A DNA stretch of 64,000 bases, taken from NCBI RefSeq assembly GCF_011682065.1, contig NZ_VUYU01000003.1, positions 186,001 to 250,000 of the forward strand. Reading direction: 5' to 3'. Of this stretch, positions 17,462 through 27,789 are shown in pieces. A program made the position numbers and the translations under genes. The stretch's first letter is position 1. Each line of letters begins with the position of its first letter. The notes beneath the pieces were generated by a model. It had not been told where the DNA came from. It saw only the letters and a program-made list of their open reading frames with translations, and ran no database searches. Source of the DNA: Massilia rubra. Lineage in GTDB: Bacteria > Pseudomonadota > Gammaproteobacteria > Burkholderiales > Burkholderiaceae_D.

Positions 17462-17947
17462 TTAGAAGAAGGACGAGGTGGACGACGAGCGCGGGCGGAA
17501 TTTTTTCACGCGCGCGGCGCCCGACATGATGTGGGCCTTGCCGCCGTGGCGCTGCTTGTACCAGCCCGGCACCGCCGAATTGCGCACCAGCTTCTTGCGG
17601 CGGAAGTCGCGCGCCTTGCGTTCCAGGTCGCTCATGGTGGCGCTGGGCGCGCTTGAGGAGGGCAGGTCGCGCCAGGCGGCGTCGACATCGTCGATGTTCT
17701 GGGCGATGGTGTTTTCGACGCTGTCCTTGATCGACTGGGCTGTTTCCTGCACTTCCTTTTGCAGGTTGCGCAGTTCATCGAGCTCGATCTCGCGGCTCAC
17801 CTCGGACTTGACCTCATGCAGGTAGCGCTGGGCGCGTCCATACAGGGTGCCCGCCATGCGCGCCACCTTGGGCAGCTTTTCAGGGCCGATGACAATGAGT
17901 GCAACCACGCCGATGATGGCGAGTTTAGAGAGTCCAAGATCGATCAT
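17462..17947 (-). CDS. tatB: Sec-independent protein translocase TatB
   Basis: 161 residues from the ATG at 17947, which gives the canonical N-terminus MIDLGLSKLAIIGVVALIVIGPEKLP (short periplasmic part, one TM helix, GPEKLP hinge). The frame extends 13 codons upstream, without support. An amphipathic helix (KVARMAGTLYGRAQRYLHEVKSEVSREIELDELRNLQ) follows, then a variable basic tail. TatB forms the receptor complex with TatC. Between tatA and tatC with short gaps. Confidence 0.96.
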   Translation of the reverse strand: MIDLGLSKLAIIGVVALIVIGPEKLPKVARMAGTLYGRAQRYLHEVKSEVSREIELDELRNLQKEVQETAQSIKDSVENTIAQNIDDVDAAWRDLPSSSAPSATMSDLERKARDFRRKKLVRNSAVPGWYKQRHGGKAHIMSGAARVKKFRPRSSSTSSFF

Positions 17948-17995
17948 GGCGTCTGGAAGTATCGGACAAGGCGCGTGCCGGGGCACGCACGGTCA

Positions 17996-18220
17996 TCAGA
18001 ACTTCGTTTTCTCTTTCGCTTCGCCATCGATGGTGGTCTTGTCCGTCACCTGCGAAGGAGCCACAGGCTTGCCGTCCTCGTCGCCGCGCACGCCATCCTT
18101 GAAGCCTTTGACGGCCTTGCCAATATCGCCACCCATGTTGCCGAGTTTTTTGGTTCCGAAAACCAACACAACGACAAGCAACACGATCAGCCAATGCCAA
18201 ACACTCAGTCCACCCATCAT
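17996..18220 (-). CDS. tatA: Sec-independent protein translocase TatA
   Basis: 74 residues. [41 protein letters not shown] is the standard TatA layout: one TM helix, FGTKKL hinge, amphipathic helix, then a short charged tail. A good ribosome binding site (AGGAGA) precedes two adjacent ATGs; I used the first. Forms the oligomeric pore part of the Tat translocase. Confidence 0.96.
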   Translation of the reverse strand: MMGGLSVWHWLIVLLVVVLVFGTKKLGNMGGDIGKAVKGFKDGVRGDEDGKPVAPSQVTDKTTIDGEAKEKTKF

Positions 18221-18305
18221 TTTCTCCTGTCGAGGCGCACGCGCCCGAATTCGCGAAAGCTTACGCCGCGTATTCTACGCGATGCCGGGCATTCCTGCCG
18301 CTTTG

Positions 18306-18677
18306 TCAGCGTTGGCCGGCCCACGGACGGGCGCCGCCGATCATGTGCAGGTGCAGGTGATAAACTTCCTGGCCACCGTCCGGACCGCTGTTGATGAGTG
18401 TCTTGTAACCGCCGGCCGGCTTGCCGTCGGCATCGTAGCTGACTTCGCAACCATGCTCTTTGGCAAGTTTTGGCGCCAGCGCCAGCAGCTTGCCAAGCAG
18501 CGCGCCGTGCGATTCGTTGCATTCGGACAAGGTCGCAACGTGCACCTTGGGAATGACCAGCAGGTGCACCGGTGCGGCCGGGTGGATATCCTTGAATGCC
18601 AGCAACTCTTCATCTTCGTAGACTATGCTCGAAGGGATTTGCTTGGCGGCGATTTTGCAGAACAGACAGTCGGTCAT
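18306..18677 (-). CDS. hinT: HIT-family purine nucleoside phosphoramidase HinT
   Basis: 123 residues. N-terminal DCLFCKIAAKQIPSSIVYEDEE and the histidine triad H107-L-H109-L-H111 in YHLHLHMIGG identify a branch I HIT (Hint) protein that hydrolyses AMP-lysine or aminoacyl-adenylate type phosphoramidates. Two Zn-type cysteines (CLFC) are present. It lies between hisE and tatA, a conserved position in many betaproteobacteria. Confidence 0.93.
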   Translation of the reverse strand: MTDCLFCKIAAKQIPSSIVYEDEELLAFKDIHPAAPVHLLVIPKVHVATLSECNESHGALLGKLLALAPKLAKEHGCEVSYDADGKPAGGYKTLINSGPDGGQEVYHLHLHMIGGARPWAGQR

Positions 18678-18701
18678 GGGCGGTTTCCGTAGAGTTGAAT
18701 A

Positions 18702-19040
18702 TCAGTCCGGGCGGGCGGCTTTTTCGTCCAGGCCCGAAAGGCCTTCGCGGCGCGCCAGCTCGTCGAGCACCTGTTGCGGGGAGAGGTCGAATTTAGCCAG
18801 CAGCACCATTGAATGGAACCACAGGTCGGCGCATTCGTACAGCACCTTGGCAGCATCGCCATCGACGCGCGCATCCTTGGCGGCCATCACCAGCTCGGTG
18901 GCTTCTTCGCCGATTTTTTTCAGGATCGCGTCGTCGCCCTTGGAAAACAGGCGCGAGACGTAGGAGGTGGCGGGGTCGCCGCCATTTTCCAGCTTGCGCG
19001 ATTCGATCGTTTGCGCCACGCGGGCGAGGGTCTGGCTCAT
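18702..19040 (-). CDS. hisE: Phosphoribosyl-ATP pyrophosphatase
   Basis: 112 residues. The MazG-like core is [22 protein letters not shown], with metal-binding acidic residues, followed by [28 protein letters not shown]. Second step of histidine biosynthesis: PRATP to PRAMP plus pyrophosphate. The ATG overlaps the hisI stop (ATGA), so the two activities, fused in enterobacteria as HisIE, are separate but coupled here. Confidence 0.96.
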   Translation of the reverse strand: MSQTLARVAQTIESRKLENGGDPATSYVSRLFSKGDDAILKKIGEEATELVMAAKDARVDGDAAKVLYECADLWFHSMVLLAKFDLSPQQVLDELARREGLSGLDEKAARPD

Positions 19041-19483
19041 GGGCTGCTCTTCTTGGGATTGGTGTAAATCGTTTCCGGATCCTGCAGCACCGGTTCGACC
19101 ACCTGCCAGTCGCCGCTCTTGGCGTCGCCGCCGAACTTTTGGTAGAAGCAGGAATGGCGGCCGGTATGGCAGGCGATGGAGCCGGCCTGCTCGATCTTGA
19201 GCAGGATTACGTCTTCATCGCAGTCGAGACGGATTTCCAGCACCTTCTGGGTATGGCCCGACTCTTCGCCCTTGTGCCACAGCTTCTTGCGCGAGCGGCT
19301 CCAGTACACCGCCTCGCCCAGTTCCACCGTGCGCGCCAGCGCGTCGCGGTTCATCCAGGCGAACATCAGCACATCGTTCGAACCGGCTTCCTGGGCGATC
19401 ACCGGCACCAGCCCGTTCTCGTCCCACCGGACTTTTTTCAGCCAGCTGAAATTGGCCGCGCTACTCGTTATCGTTGGTGTCAT
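19037..19483 (-). CDS. hisI: Phosphoribosyl-AMP cyclohydrolase
   Basis: 148 residues from the ATG at 19483 ([24 protein letters not shown]); the frame runs far upstream through hisF but only as a shadow. Core motifs [16 protein letters not shown] (Mg2+-binding aspartates) and [11 protein letters not shown] (Zn cysteines) are intact. Third step of histidine synthesis, opening the adenine ring. Starts 2 bases after the hisF stop and overlaps hisE. Confidence 0.96.
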   Translation of the reverse strand: MTPTITSSAANFSWLKKVRWDENGLVPVIAQEAGSNDVLMFAWMNRDALARTVELGEAVYWSRSRKKLWHKGEESGHTQKVLEIRLDCDEDVILLKIEQAGSIACHTGRHSCFYQKFGGDAKSGDWQVVEPVLQDPETIYTNPKKSSP

Positions 19484-19485
19484 GT

Positions 19486-20247
19486 TCAATCCAGACGCAT
19501 GGGAATGCCCTGCGCGGCCATGAAGCGCTTCGCTTCGCCGACCGTGTGCTGGCCGTAGTGAAAAATACTCGCCGCCAGCACCGCGTCGGCCTTGCCGATC
19601 TTGACGCCGTCGGCCAGGTCTTGCAGGCCGCCCACGCCGCCCGAGGCGATGACGGGAATGCCGATCGCGTTCGACACGGCGGCCGTCAGGCCGAGGTCGA
19701 AACCGATCTTGGTGCCGTCGCGGTCCATGCTGGTGAGGAGGATTTCGCCGGCGCCGAGGCGCTCCATGTTCATCGCCCATTCAACCGCATCGAGCCCGGT
19801 GGCGCGCCGTCCGCCGTGGGTGAACACTTCCCACTTGCCGGGCGCGCTCTGCTTGGCGTCGATGGCCACCACGATGCACTGCGAACCGTGCTTTTGCGAG
19901 GCTTCGAACACCAGTTCGGGATTGGTCACGGCCGAGGAGTTCATGCTGACCTTGTCGGCGCCGGCGTTGAGCAGGCGGCGCACGTCGTCGACCTTGCGTA
20001 CGCCGCCACCGACGGTGAGCGGGATGAACACGGTGGAGGCCACCGCTTCGATGATGTGCAGGATCAGGTCGCGCTCGTCCGAAGACGCCGTGATGTCGAG
20101 GAAAGTGATCTCGTCGGCGCCCTGCTCATCGTAGCGGCGCGCGATTTCGACCGGGTCGCCGGCGTCGCGCAGTTCGGTGAAATTGACGCCCTTGACGACG
20201 CGCCCGCCGGTCACGTCGAGGCAGGGAATGATGCGTTTTGCGAGCAT
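19486..20247 (-). CDS. hisF: Imidazole glycerol phosphate synthase cyclase subunit
   Basis: 253 residues, a (beta/alpha)8 barrel starting [23 protein letters not shown], whose CLDV contains the catalytic Asp11; the second catalytic aspartate lies in [15 protein letters not shown] and ASGGVG are the two phosphate-binding loops. With HisH it makes IGP and AICAR from PRFAR and glutamine-derived ammonia. Between hisA (16-base gap) and hisI. Confidence 0.97.
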   Translation of the reverse strand: MLAKRIIPCLDVTGGRVVKGVNFTELRDAGDPVEIARRYDEQGADEITFLDITASSDERDLILHIIEAVASTVFIPLTVGGGVRKVDDVRRLLNAGADKVSMNSSAVTNPELVFEASQKHGSQCIVVAIDAKQSAPGKWEVFTHGGRRATGLDAVEWAMNMERLGAGEILLTSMDRDGTKIGFDLGLTAAVSNAIGIPVIASGGVGGLQDLADGVKIGKADAVLAASIFHYGQHTVGEAKRFMAAQGIPMRLD

Positions 20248-20263
20248 GGTGTGTCCGTCCGGC

Positions 20264-21040
20264 TTACGCCGGGTCGCCTTCGGTGAGTTCGTCGGCGCGC
20301 GCCTGGGCCTGGCCCAGGTTGATCGTGCCCTCGTAGATCGAGCGGCCGCAGATCACGCCTTCGATGCCTTCTTCCTGCACCGCGCACAGGGCCTCGACAT
20401 CGCCCAGGTTGTGCAGGCCGCCGGAAGCGATGATCGGAATGCGCACGGCCTGGGCCAGCTTGACGGTCGCTTCGATGTTAATCCCGCCCATCATGCCGTC
20501 GCGGCCGATGTCGGTGTAGATGATCGATTCGACGCCATAGGCTTCGAACTTGGTGGCCAGGTCGATCACTTCGTGGCCGCTCATCTTGCTCCAGCCGTCG
20601 GTTGCGACCTTGCCATCCTTGGCGTCCAGGCCGACGATGATGTGGCCGGGGAAGGCGCCGCAGGCGTCGTGCAAAAAGCCCGGGTTCTTGACGGCGGCGG
20701 TGCCGACGATGATGTAGGTGATGCCGTCGTCGAGATAGCGCTCGATGGTGTCGAGATCGCGGATGCCGCCGCCCAGCTGGACGGGGATCTCGTCGATATC
20801 GTTATCGACGGCGAACTCCTGCACCACCTGCAGGATCGACTTGACGGCGGCTTCGTTTTTCGGCTTGCCGGCGAAGGCGCCGTTCAGGTCCACCAGGTGC
20901 AGGCGGCGCGCGCCCTGCTTGAGCCAGTGCAGCGCCATTTCGGCGGGGTCTTCGGAGAAGACGGTGGCAAGTTCCATATCGCCCTGTTTGAGGCGAACGC
21001 AGTGACCGTCTTTGAGGTCGATGGCAGGAATGAGCAGCAT
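20264..21040 (-). CDS. hisA: ProFAR isomerase
   Basis: 258 residues, the sister barrel of His[22 protein letters not shown] contains catalytic Asp8; VQLGGGIRD and ASGGLHN are the phosphate loops; [13 protein letters not shown] contains the second catalytic Asp. Fourth step: isomerisation of ProFAR to PRFAR. 49 bases after hisH. Confidence 0.97.
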   Translation of the reverse strand: MLLIPAIDLKDGHCVRLKQGDMELATVFSEDPAEMALHWLKQGARRLHLVDLNGAFAGKPKNEAAVKSILQVVQEFAVDNDIDEIPVQLGGGIRDLDTIERYLDDGITYIIVGTAAVKNPGFLHDACGAFPGHIIVGLDAKDGKVATDGWSKMSGHEVIDLATKFEAYGVESIIYTDIGRDGMMGGINIEATVKLAQAVRIPIIASGGLHNLGDVEALCAVQEEGIEGVICGRSIYEGTINLGQAQARADELTEGDPA

Positions 21041-21089
21041 GATCGGTTATCGCTTAGTTGGGTTGGGTGATTGGGTGACCGGATGACAA

Positions 21090-21728
21090 TCAGGGATTCC
21101 AGTGGACGAAGTTCTTGTACAGCTGCAGGCCCGCGCCGGCGCTTTTCTCCGGGTGGAACTGGGTCGCGAAAATATTATCGCGGGCGACCGCGCAACAGAA
21201 CGGCGCGCCGTAATCGGTTTCGCCGGCGGTGAGGCTGGTATCGTCAGGCTGGACATAGTAGCTGTGCACGAAATAGAAGTAGCTATCGTCGAGGATACCC
21301 TGCCACAGCGGATGCTGGCGCACTTGTTTGACGCGGTTCCAGCCCATCTGCGGCACCTTGAAGCGCGAGCCGTCCGGCTGCAGGCGGCCATCGAGCCGGA
21401 AGCGCACGACTTTGCCGGGCAACAGGGCCAGGCCGGGCGTATCGCCCTCCTCGCTCACGTCGAACAGCATTTGCTCGCCGACGCACACGCCCATGATGGG
21501 ACGGGTCTTGGCGGCGCGCAGCAAGGCTTCCTCGACGCCGGACTGGCGCAGGCTGGCCATGCAGTCGCGCATGGCGCCCTGGCCGGGCAGGACGATCCGG
21601 TCGGCCGAATCGATATCGGCGACGGCGCCGGAGATAAGTACGTCGGCTTCAGGAGCGACGGCGCGTAGGGCTTGCGCCACCGAGCGCAGGTTGCCCATGC
21701 CGTAGTCGACCACAACAATTTTATTCAT
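21090..21728 (-). CDS. hisH: Imidazole glycerol phosphate synthase glutaminase subunit
   Basis: 212 residues, class I glutamine amidotransferase. The nucleophile Cys82 is in [11 protein letters not shown], and the catalytic His/Glu pair is in [12 protein letters not shown]-terminus [14 protein letters not shown] is diagnostic. Supplies ammonia to HisF. The ~109-base gap to hisB is filled by a double palindromic repeat. Confidence 0.97.
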   Translation of the reverse strand: MNKIVVVDYGMGNLRSVAQALRAVAPEADVLISGAVADIDSADRIVLPGQGAMRDCMASLRQSGVEEALLRAAKTRPIMGVCVGEQMLFDVSEEGDTPGLALLPGKVVRFRLDGRLQPDGSRFKVPQMGWNRVKQVRQHPLWQGILDDSYFYFVHSYYVQPDDTSLTAGETDYGAPFCCAVARDNIFATQFHPEKSAGAGLQLYKNFVHWNP

Positions 21729-21743
21729 AGCAATTCAAATGTG

Positions 21744-21825
21744 TCGTCGTTCCCGCGAAGGCGGGAACCCAAGTTATGTCGGCTAAGCCGCGAAACCTTG
21801 GGTTCCCGCCTGCGCGGGAACGACG
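21744..21825. repeat. Double-hairpin palindromic repeat (REP/BIME-like) between hisB and hisH
   Basis: Two inverted arms, about 21744-21773 and 21797-21825, each containing its own hairpin of the form TTCCCGC..GCGGGAA with AACCCAAG at the inner side. The ~24-base centre has a small GGCTAAGCC palindrome. It lies inside the histidine operon, so it is transcribed and would fold in the mRNA. Same family as 23567, 57524 and 60725. Confidence 0.88.
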
Positions 21826-21837
21826 GAGAGGATGACG

Positions 21838-22437
21838 TTACAAACTACCCTTGGTCGACGGAATCGTGCCAGCCGAACGCGCGTCAAGCTCCGCAGCCAT
21901 GCGCAGCGCCCGCCCAAAAGCCTTGAACACCGTCTCGCACTGATGATGCGCGTTCTCGCCGCGCAGGTTATCGATGTGCAGCGACACCAGCGCGTGATTC
22001 ACAAAACCCTGGAAAAACTCATGCGCCAGGTCGACGTCGAAGCTGCCGATCATCGAACGCTTCCAGGGTACGTGCATCTCCAGCCCCGGACGACCGGAAA
22101 AATCGATCACCACGCGCGAGAGCGCTTCGTCCAGCGGCACGTAGGCGTGGCCGTAACGGCGGATACCCTTCTTGTCGCCGATCGCCTTGGCCACCGCCAT
22201 GCCGAGCGTGATGCCGGTATCTTCCACCGTGTGGTGGGCGTCGATATGCAGGTCGCCCACGCATTCGATATCGAGGTCGATCAGGCCGTGGCGGGCGATC
22301 TGGTCGAGCATGTGGTCCAGAAAAGGCACGCCCGTGTTGAGCTTTTGCTGGCCGGTGCCATCGAGGTTGATGGCGACCCGGATTTGCGTCTCGTTGGTGT
22401 TGCGCGTTATGTTTGCGGTGCGGTCTGCGATGTTCAT
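21838..22437 (-). CDS. hisB: Imidazoleglycerol-phosphate dehydratase
   Basis: 199 residues, the monofunctional form without the phosphatase domain. Two Mn-binding motifs are present: [11 protein letters not shown] and [27 protein letters not shown] is also conserved. Sixth step: IGP to imidazole acetol phosphate. 12 bases after hisC. Start ATG at 22437; a second ATG is not nearby. Confidence 0.97.
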   Translation of the reverse strand: MNIADRTANITRNTNETQIRVAINLDGTGQQKLNTGVPFLDHMLDQIARHGLIDLDIECVGDLHIDAHHTVEDTGITLGMAVAKAIGDKKGIRRYGHAYVPLDEALSRVVIDFSGRPGLEMHVPWKRSMIGSFDVDLAHEFFQGFVNHALVSLHIDNLRGENAHHQCETVFKAFGRALRMAAELDARSAGTIPSTKGSL

Positions 22438-22449
22438 GGGGAGGCTCGG

Positions 22450-23544
22450 TTAGTGCGAAGTCAGCGATGCCTTGACGGCATCCAGGAAAACAGCATTTTC
22501 TTCAGGTGTGCTCACGGTCACGCGGATGCACCCGCCCAATCCGTTCATTTTACTCACATTTTTGATCAGTACCTTGGCCGCGTCGAGCCGTGCGACGGTG
22601 GCGTCGGCGTCCGGCAGGCGCACCAGCAGGAAATTGGCGGCCGACGGGAACACGGTCACGCCGGGCAGCGCGGCCAGGTCGGTCGCCATGTGTTCGCGCG
22701 CTTCGATCAGCAGGGTGGCCTGGTCGTTCAGCACCTCGATATGATCGAGCGCAAATTCGGCGGCGGTCTGGGTCAGCACATTGATGTTATACGGCGGGCG
22801 TACCTTTTCGAACTGCGCCAGCAGCTTGGGCGCGGCGGTCATGTAGCCGAGGCGGATGCCGGCCAGGCCCAGTTTCGAGACGGTGCGCATGACGACCAGG
22901 TTCTCGAACTCGGGCAGGCGCTCCATGAAGGAGGTGCGCGCGAACGGGCCGTAGGCTTCGTCGACGACGACGATGCCGGTGTCGCCGACGGCGTGGATGA
23001 TCTCGACCATCTCGGCCGGGTCGAACAGGTTGCCGGTCGGGTTGTTCGGGTAAGCCAGGAACACCAGCGCCGGCTTGTGCTCGGCGATCTTGGCGAGCAT
23101 GGTCGCTTTGTCGAGCGTCATGTCGGCGCGCAGCGGCACGCCCACGAACGTAGCGCCGGCCAGCATGGCCGAACGCGAAAACATCACGAAGCCGGGCGTC
23201 GGCGCCAGGATCACCGGGCGGCGCGCGCCGCCCGAGACGGCGGTGGCCATGATCGAGATCAGTTCATCGGAGCCGTTGCCGAGGATGACGTCGTAACCGC
23301 CTGGTACGCCCAGGCGCGTGCAGATTTTATGTTTGAGCGTGGCGTTGCTGGCCAGCGGATAGCGGTTCAGGACCGCGGCGGCCAGGCGCTGGCCCAGTTC
23401 TTCGCGCAGGTGGGCAGGCAGCGAGTACGGGTTCTCCATCGCGTCGAGTTTGATGAAGCCGTCGGCGTCGGCAACGACGTAGGCGTGGTCGGCCTGGACC
23501 TCGGGACGGATCGTGTTGGCGATCAGCGTGTCGATGAAACTCAT
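22450..23544 (-). CDS. hisC: Histidinol-phosphate aminotransferase
   Basis: 364 residues, fold type I PLP enzyme. Recognisable segments: KLDAMENPYSLP at the N-terminus, LGNGSDELI, FLAYPNNPTGN, VVVDEAYGPF and the PLP lysine in TVSKLGLAGIRLGYM. Converts imidazole acetol phosphate to histidinol phosphate. A 141-base gap with a palindromic repeat separates it from the methyltransferase gene upstream. Confidence 0.96.
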   Translation of the reverse strand: MSFIDTLIANTIRPEVQADHAYVVADADGFIKLDAMENPYSLPAHLREELGQRLAAAVLNRYPLASNATLKHKICTRLGVPGGYDVILGNGSDELISIMATAVSGGARRPVILAPTPGFVMFSRSAMLAGATFVGVPLRADMTLDKATMLAKIAEHKPALVFLAYPNNPTGNLFDPAEMVEIIHAVGDTGIVVVDEAYGPFARTSFMERLPEFENLVVMRTVSKLGLAGIRLGYMTAAPKLLAQFEKVRPPYNINVLTQTAAEFALDHIEVLNDQATLLIEAREHMATDLAALPGVTVFPSAANFLLVRLPDADATVARLDAAKVLIKNVSKMNGLGGCIRVTVSTPEENAVFLDAVKASLTSH

Positions 23545-23566
23545 GCTGCTTTGCTCCTTAAGTTAC

Positions 23567-23655
23567 CGTCATTCCCGCGCAGGCGGGAATCCAAGTTCGT
23601 ACCGTAGCTGTCGGCGGCTCGACGAAATTGGGTTCCCGCCTGCGCGGGAACGACG
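23567..23655. repeat. Double-hairpin palindromic repeat (REP/BIME-like) between methyltransferase gene and hisC
   Basis: Left arm begins CGTCATTCCCGCGCAGGCGG at 23567 and the right arm ends CGCGGGAACGACG at 23655; each arm is itself a hairpin. It lies directly upstream of the hisC start and within the presumed transcript. Same family as 21744-21825. Confidence 0.88.
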
Positions 23656-23685
23656 GCGGTGGCGGTGGTGGTGGGAATGACAGTT

Positions 23686-24501
23686 CTAAGCATTTTCAGC
23701 CTGCGCAGTCTTTTTGGGCGGCTTGCGCTTCTTGACCATTTCCTGCTCCGGCGGCGAAGCCAGGCGCGCGGCGATGATCTCGCAGTACGCGGCATTGAGC
23801 TCGAAGCCGACAAAATTGCGCCCGCAGCGCTTGGCCGCCATGGCCGTGGTGCCGCTGCCCATGAACAGGTCCATCACCACGCCGTCCGGCGGGCACGAGG
23901 CCTTGACCATGCGCTCGATGATCTCGAGGGGTTTTTGGGTCGGGTGATCGGCGCGCTCCGGATGTTCCTTGTGCAGGCGCGACACGCTCCACAGATCCTT
24001 GGGGTTGTAACCCACTTCGAGCCACTTGGCGCCGACGAAAATGGAACGCGAACGGGCCTTCTTGGTCGCCGCGTCGTACGCAATCCTCACCGCGTCCAGG
24101 TCGAAATAGTAATCCTTGCGGTTCACAAAGAAGCCGATCGTGTCGTGCACCGAACTGAAACTCCTCACGCTGCCGCCCATCGACGGTACCCGGCGGTCCC
24201 AGATAATCTCGTTCATCATCGTCATGCGCTGCTTGAGCATGACGAAAATCTCGGGCGAAAAGCGCCACGTCAGGAAGATGTACAGGCTGCCGTTGGGTTT
24301 GAGCTTGGGCAGCGCCTTCGAAATCCACTGCTCGGTCCAGGCCAGGTAATCGGCCACGCTTTGCTGGTCGGAGTCGTTGCCGTAGTCCTTGCCCAGGTTA
24401 TACGGCGGGTCAGTCAGAATCAGGTCGATGGAACCGTCCGGGATGCGCGCCAGTCCAACCAGCGCATCCTCGCAAAATACCTGATTGAGCCAGTCGCTCA
24501 T
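23686..24501 (-). CDS. Beta-class DNA methyltransferase (amino-methyltransferase) within the his operon
   Basis: 271 residues. Catalytic motif IV TDPPY at 30-34 near the N-terminus and the AdoMet-binding motif I (DLFMGSGTT, about 211-219) near the C-terminus, with HPTQKP (186-191) just before it: this IV ... I order is the beta class, which includes M.HinfI- and CcrM-like N6-adenine enzymes; N4-cytosine activity cannot be excluded. The middle (~100-180) is the likely target recognition region. A Lys/Pro-rich tail (KKRKPPKKT) may aid DNA binding. The ATG overlaps the hisD stop (ATGA). No restriction endonuclease is adjacent, so it is an orphan enzyme, probably epigenetic. The longer open frame to 25071 is a shadow over hisD. 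Confidence 0.92.
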   Translation of the reverse strand: MSDWLNQVFCEDALVGLARIPDGSIDLILTDPPYNLGKDYGNDSDQQSVADYLAWTEQWISKALPKLKPNGSLYIFLTWRFSPEIFVMLKQRMTMMNEIIWDRRVPSMGGSVRSFSSVHDTIGFFVNRKDYYFDLDAVRIAYDAATKKARSRSIFVGAKWLEVGYNPKDLWSVSRLHKEHPERADHPTQKPLEIIERMVKASCPPDGVVMDLFMGSGTTAMAAKRCGRNFVGFELNAAYCEIIAARLASPPEQEMVKKRKPPKKTAQAENA

Positions 24502-25820
24502 GCCGCCGGTCGCAATCGCAGTTCGGCGCTGCGCGCGTGCGCCTGCAAGCCTTCGCCGTAGGCCAGTTCGGCCGCGACCTTGCCCAGGGTTTGCGCGCCG
24601 GCTTCGCTCACGAAAATCACCGACGAACGCTTCTGGAAGTCGTACACGCCCAGCGGCGACGAAAAGCGCGCGGTGCGCGAGGTCGGCAGCACGTGGTTCG
24701 GGCCGCAGCAGTAGTCGCCCAGCGACTCGGACGAAAAACGCCCGAGGAACATGGCGCCGGCATGGCGGATCTTGTCGGCCCACCGCTGCGGGTCCTCGGC
24801 CGAAATTTCCAGGTGCTCGGCGGCGATGGCGTTGGCGATGTCGCACGCTTCCTGCATGTCGCGCACCTTGACCAAGGCGCCGCGGTCGGTCATCGAAGTA
24901 CGGATGGTGTCCGCGCGCGGCATGCTCGGCAGCAGCTTGTGGATGCTCGCCTCCACCCGTGCGATGTAGTCGGCGTCGGGGCACAGCATGATGGCCTGCG
25001 CCAGTTCGTCGTGCTCGGCCTGCGAGAACAGGTCCATCGCGACCCAGTCCGGGTCGGTAGTGCCGTCGCACAGCACCAGGATTTCGGACGGGCCGGCGAT
25101 CATGTCGATGCCGACGGTGCCGAACACGCGCCGCTTGGCCGCCGCCACGTAGGCGTTGCCGGGGCCGACGATCTTGTCGACCGGGGCGATGGTGGCGGTG
25201 CCGTAGGCCAGCGCGCCGACAGCCTGGGCGCCGCCGATGGTGATCACGCGCGTCACGCCCGCAATGGCGGCGGCGGCCAGCACCATCTGGTTTTTCACGC
25301 CGTCCGGGGTCGGCACCACCATGATAATTTCAGGCACGCCGGCCACCTTGGCCGGCACCGCGTTCATCAGCACCGACGAGGGATACGCCGCCTTGCCGCC
25401 CGGGACGTAGATGCCGACCCGGTCGAGCGGGGTGATTTTCTGGCCCAGGACCGTGCCATCGGGCTCGGTGTAGGTGAAGCCGCGCAGTTCTTCTTTTTGC
25501 CGCTCGTGGAAGACGCGAATCCGTTCGGCGGCCGTTTCCAGCGCCGCGCGCTGGGCTGCAGGCAGCGCATCGAGTGCGGCCTGCAATTCGGCTTGCGGCA
25601 CGTCGAAGGCGGCCATGCTGGCGGCGCCTCCGGGAATGCGGTCGAATTTGTTGGTGTACTCAAGGACGGCGGCGTCGCCACGATGTTTGACGTCATGCAG
25701 GATCGCCGCCACCGATTTTTCAATCGCTTCATCGGTGGACGCTTCGAAGGCCAGCAGGGTATCGAGGCGTTGCTTGAAGTCCGGCTGGGCCGAATCGAGG
25801 TGGCGGATCTGGATGGTCAT
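24498..25820 (-). CDS. hisD: Histidinol dehydrogenase
   Basis: 440 residues. [46 protein letters not shown] and the zinc-site segments [10 protein letters not shown] and [20 protein letters not shown] are all intact. Catalyses the last two oxidations to histidine, with two NAD+. 19 bases after hisG; its stop is shared with the methyltransferase start. Confidence 0.97.
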   Translation of the reverse strand: MTIQIRHLDSAQPDFKQRLDTLLAFEASTDEAIEKSVAAILHDVKHRGDAAVLEYTNKFDRIPGGAASMAAFDVPQAELQAALDALPAAQRAALETAAERIRVFHERQKEELRGFTYTEPDGTVLGQKITPLDRVGIYVPGGKAAYPSSVLMNAVPAKVAGVPEIIMVVPTPDGVKNQMVLAAAAIAGVTRVITIGGAQAVGALAYGTATIAPVDKIVGPGNAYVAAAKRRVFGTVGIDMIAGPSEILVLCDGTTDPDWVAMDLFSQAEHDELAQAIMLCPDADYIARVEASIHKLLPSMPRADTIRTSMTDRGALVKVRDMQEACDIANAIAAEHLEISAEDPQRWADKIRHAGAMFLGRFSSESLGDYCCGPNHVLPTSRTARFSSPLGVYDFQKRSSVIFVSEAGAQTLGKVAAELAYGEGLQAHARSAELRLRPAA

Positions 25821-25839
25821 GATAGTCGTTTCTAACTCT

Positions 25840-26514
25840 TTAGTTGTTCAGGCGCGACGCGCGTTCGAAGGCGTCGAGAATCGGTTGCAGGCGCTCGCGC
25901 TTGAGTTTGAGCGCGGCCTGGTTCACCACCAGGCGCGATGAAATATCCATGATCTCTTCGACTTCGACCAGGTTGTTGGCGCGCAGGGTGCTGCCGGTGG
26001 AGACCACGTCGACGATCGCGTCCGACAGGCCGACCAGGGGCGCCAGTTCCATCGAACCATACAGCTTGATCAGGTCGACGTGCACGCCCTTGGCGGCGAA
26101 ATGCTCGCGCGCGGTCTGGACGAACTTGGTGGCCACGCGCAGGCGCGCACCCTGGCGCACCGCCTTGTCGTAGTCGAAGCCGGCGTTCACCGCCACCGAC
26201 ATGCGGCATTTGGCGATGTTCAGGTCGATCGGCTGGTACAGGCCTTCGCCGCCGTGCTCGAGCAGCACGTCCTTGCCGGCCACGCCGAAATCGGCGGCGC
26301 CGTACTGCACGTAGGTCGGCACGTCGGACGCGCGCACGATGATGACGCGCACGTTCGGATCGTTGGTCGCCAAAATCAGCTTGCGCGAGGTCTCCGGGTT
26401 TTCGGTGACGGTGATGCCGGCCGCTTCCAGCAAAGGCATGGTGTCGTCGAAGATGCGGCCCTTCGACAGCGCCAGGATCAGCTGGGAGTTGGCCGGGTTA
26501 CTGAATGTGCTCAT
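25840..26514 (-). CDS. hisG: ATP phosphoribosyltransferase, short form
   Basis: 224 residues; lacks the C-terminal ACT-like regulatory domain, so it is the short HisG that needs HisZ for activity and feedback control. [32 protein letters not shown] and the PRPP loop [16 protein letters not shown] are present. First and committed step of the pathway. No hisZ is in this window; it should be elsewhere in the genome. 10 bases after murA, so histidine genes are read through from the envelope genes. Confidence 0.97.
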   Translation of the reverse strand: MSTFSNPANSQLILALSKGRIFDDTMPLLEAAGITVTENPETSRKLILATNDPNVRVIIVRASDVPTYVQYGAADFGVAGKDVLLEHGGEGLYQPIDLNIAKCRMSVAVNAGFDYDKAVRQGARLRVATKFVQTAREHFAAKGVHVDLIKLYGSMELAPLVGLSDAIVDVVSTGSTLRANNLVEVEEIMDISSRLVVNQAALKLKRERLQPILDAFERASRLNN

Positions 26515-26524
26515 CGTGTCTTCT

Positions 26525-27775
26525 TTATTTGATGCGGACGATATCGGCGCCCACCGCCGACAGCTTCACTTCCATGCGGTCGTAGCCGCGGTCGAGGTGA
26601 TAGATGCGGTCGATGATGGTGGTGCCTTGCGCGGCCATGGCGGCGATCACCAGCGAGGCCGAGGCGCGCAGGTCGGTCGCCATCACAGGCGCGCCCACCA
26701 GCTTGTCGACGCCCTTGACGTGGGCGGTGTTGCCCTCGGTCTGGATCGAGGCGCCGAGACGGTTCATCTCCTGCACGTGCATGAAGCGGTTTTCGAAGAT
26801 CGTTTCGGTAATGCGACTGCTGCCCGAGGCGATGGTATTGACGGCCATGAACTGGGCCTGCATGTCGGTCGGGAAGCCCGGATACTCGGTGGTGCGGAAC
26901 GACACCGGCTTCGGACGGCCGCCCATCTGCGCGCGGATCGAATCGGGACCCATCGTCATGACCAGGCCGATCTCGCGCAGCTTGTCGAGCGCCACGTCAA
27001 AATAGTCGGTGCGGGTGTTCTTGAGCAGGATGTCGCCGCCGGTGGCCGCCACCGCGCACAGAAAAGTAGCCGCTTCGATGCGGTCGGAGATCACCGCGTG
27101 CTTGGCGCCGTGCAGTTCGGCCACGCCCTGGATCACCAGGCGGTCGGTGCCGATGCCCTCGATTTTCGCGCCCATGGCCACCAAGAGGTTGGCCAGGTCG
27201 GTCACTTCCGGCTCGCGCGCGGCGTTTTCCAGAATCGTTTCGCCGTCGGCCAGGGTGGCCGCCATCAGCAGGTTCTCGGTGCCGGTGACGGTGATCATGT
27301 CGGTGCGGATGCGGGCGCCCTTGAGCTTCTTGCACTTGGCGTAGATGTAGCCGCCTTCGATGGTGATCTCGGCGCCGAGCGCCTGCAAGCCCTTGATGTG
27401 CTGGTCGACCGGGCGCGAACCGATGGCGCAGCCGCCCGGCAGCGAGACCTTGGCTTCGCCGAAGCGCGCCAGCAAGGGACCGAGCACCAGGATCGAGGCG
27501 CGCATGGTCTTGACCAGCTCATACGGCGCTTCCAGGGTGGTGATGGCGCTGCCGTTGAGGGTCACGCGCTCGTCGTCCTGGGTCACCTTCAGGCCGGTCT
27601 GGGCCAGCAGCTTGAGGATGGTCTTGACGTCGTGCAGGCGCGGCACGTTCGACAGTTCAAGGTCGCCCGAGGTGAGCAAACCGGCGCACAAAATCGGCAG
27701 GGCCGCGTTCTTGGCGCCCGAGATGACGATTTCCCCTTCGAGGCGCTTGCCTCCGACCACTTGGAGCTTGTCCAT
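26525..27775 (-). CDS. murA: UDP-N-acetylglucosamine 1-carboxyvinyltransferase
   Basis: 416 residues, EPSP synthase-like fold. Catalytic Cys116 is in [15 protein letters not shown], and [10 protein letters not shown] at the N-terminus is the conserved Lys/Asn site. The cysteine (rather than Asp) implies the normal fosfomycin-sensitive form. First committed step of peptidoglycan synthesis, in the cytosol. Between bolA (14 bases) and hisG (10 bases). Confidence 0.97.
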   Translation of the reverse strand: MDKLQVVGGKRLEGEIVISGAKNAALPILCAGLLTSGDLELSNVPRLHDVKTILKLLAQTGLKVTQDDERVTLNGSAITTLEAPYELVKTMRASILVLGPLLARFGEAKVSLPGGCAIGSRPVDQHIKGLQALGAEITIEGGYIYAKCKKLKGARIRTDMITVTGTENLLMAATLADGETILENAAREPEVTDLANLLVAMGAKIEGIGTDRLVIQGVAELHGAKHAVISDRIEAATFLCAVAATGGDILLKNTRTDYFDVALDKLREIGLVMTMGPDSIRAQMGGRPKPVSFRTTEYPGFPTDMQAQFMAVNTIASGSSRITETIFENRFMHVQEMNRLGASIQTEGNTAHVKGVDKLVGAPVMATDLRASASLVIAAMAAQGTTIIDRIYHLDRGYDRMEVKLSAVGADIVRIK

Positions 27776-27789
27776 GCTTGTTTATCCTT

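Noticed and set aside
21741-21830. CRISPR array or CRISPR-like repeats among the GC-rich palindromes
   Set aside because: The repeats are isolated inverted pairs at distant sites, not regularly spaced direct repeats with unique spacers, and no cas genes are present.
23686-25071. A single 461-codon minus-strand gene covering the methyltransferase plus an N-terminal extension
   Set aside because: The extra part lies out of frame over hisD, is Arg/Gly/Ala-rich and has no family signal; the ATG at 24501 coupled to the hisD stop is the natural start.
26514-26525. Histidine leader peptide/attenuator before hisG
   Set aside because: murA ends 10 bases before hisG, leaving no room for a leader, and no run of His codons was seen near it.
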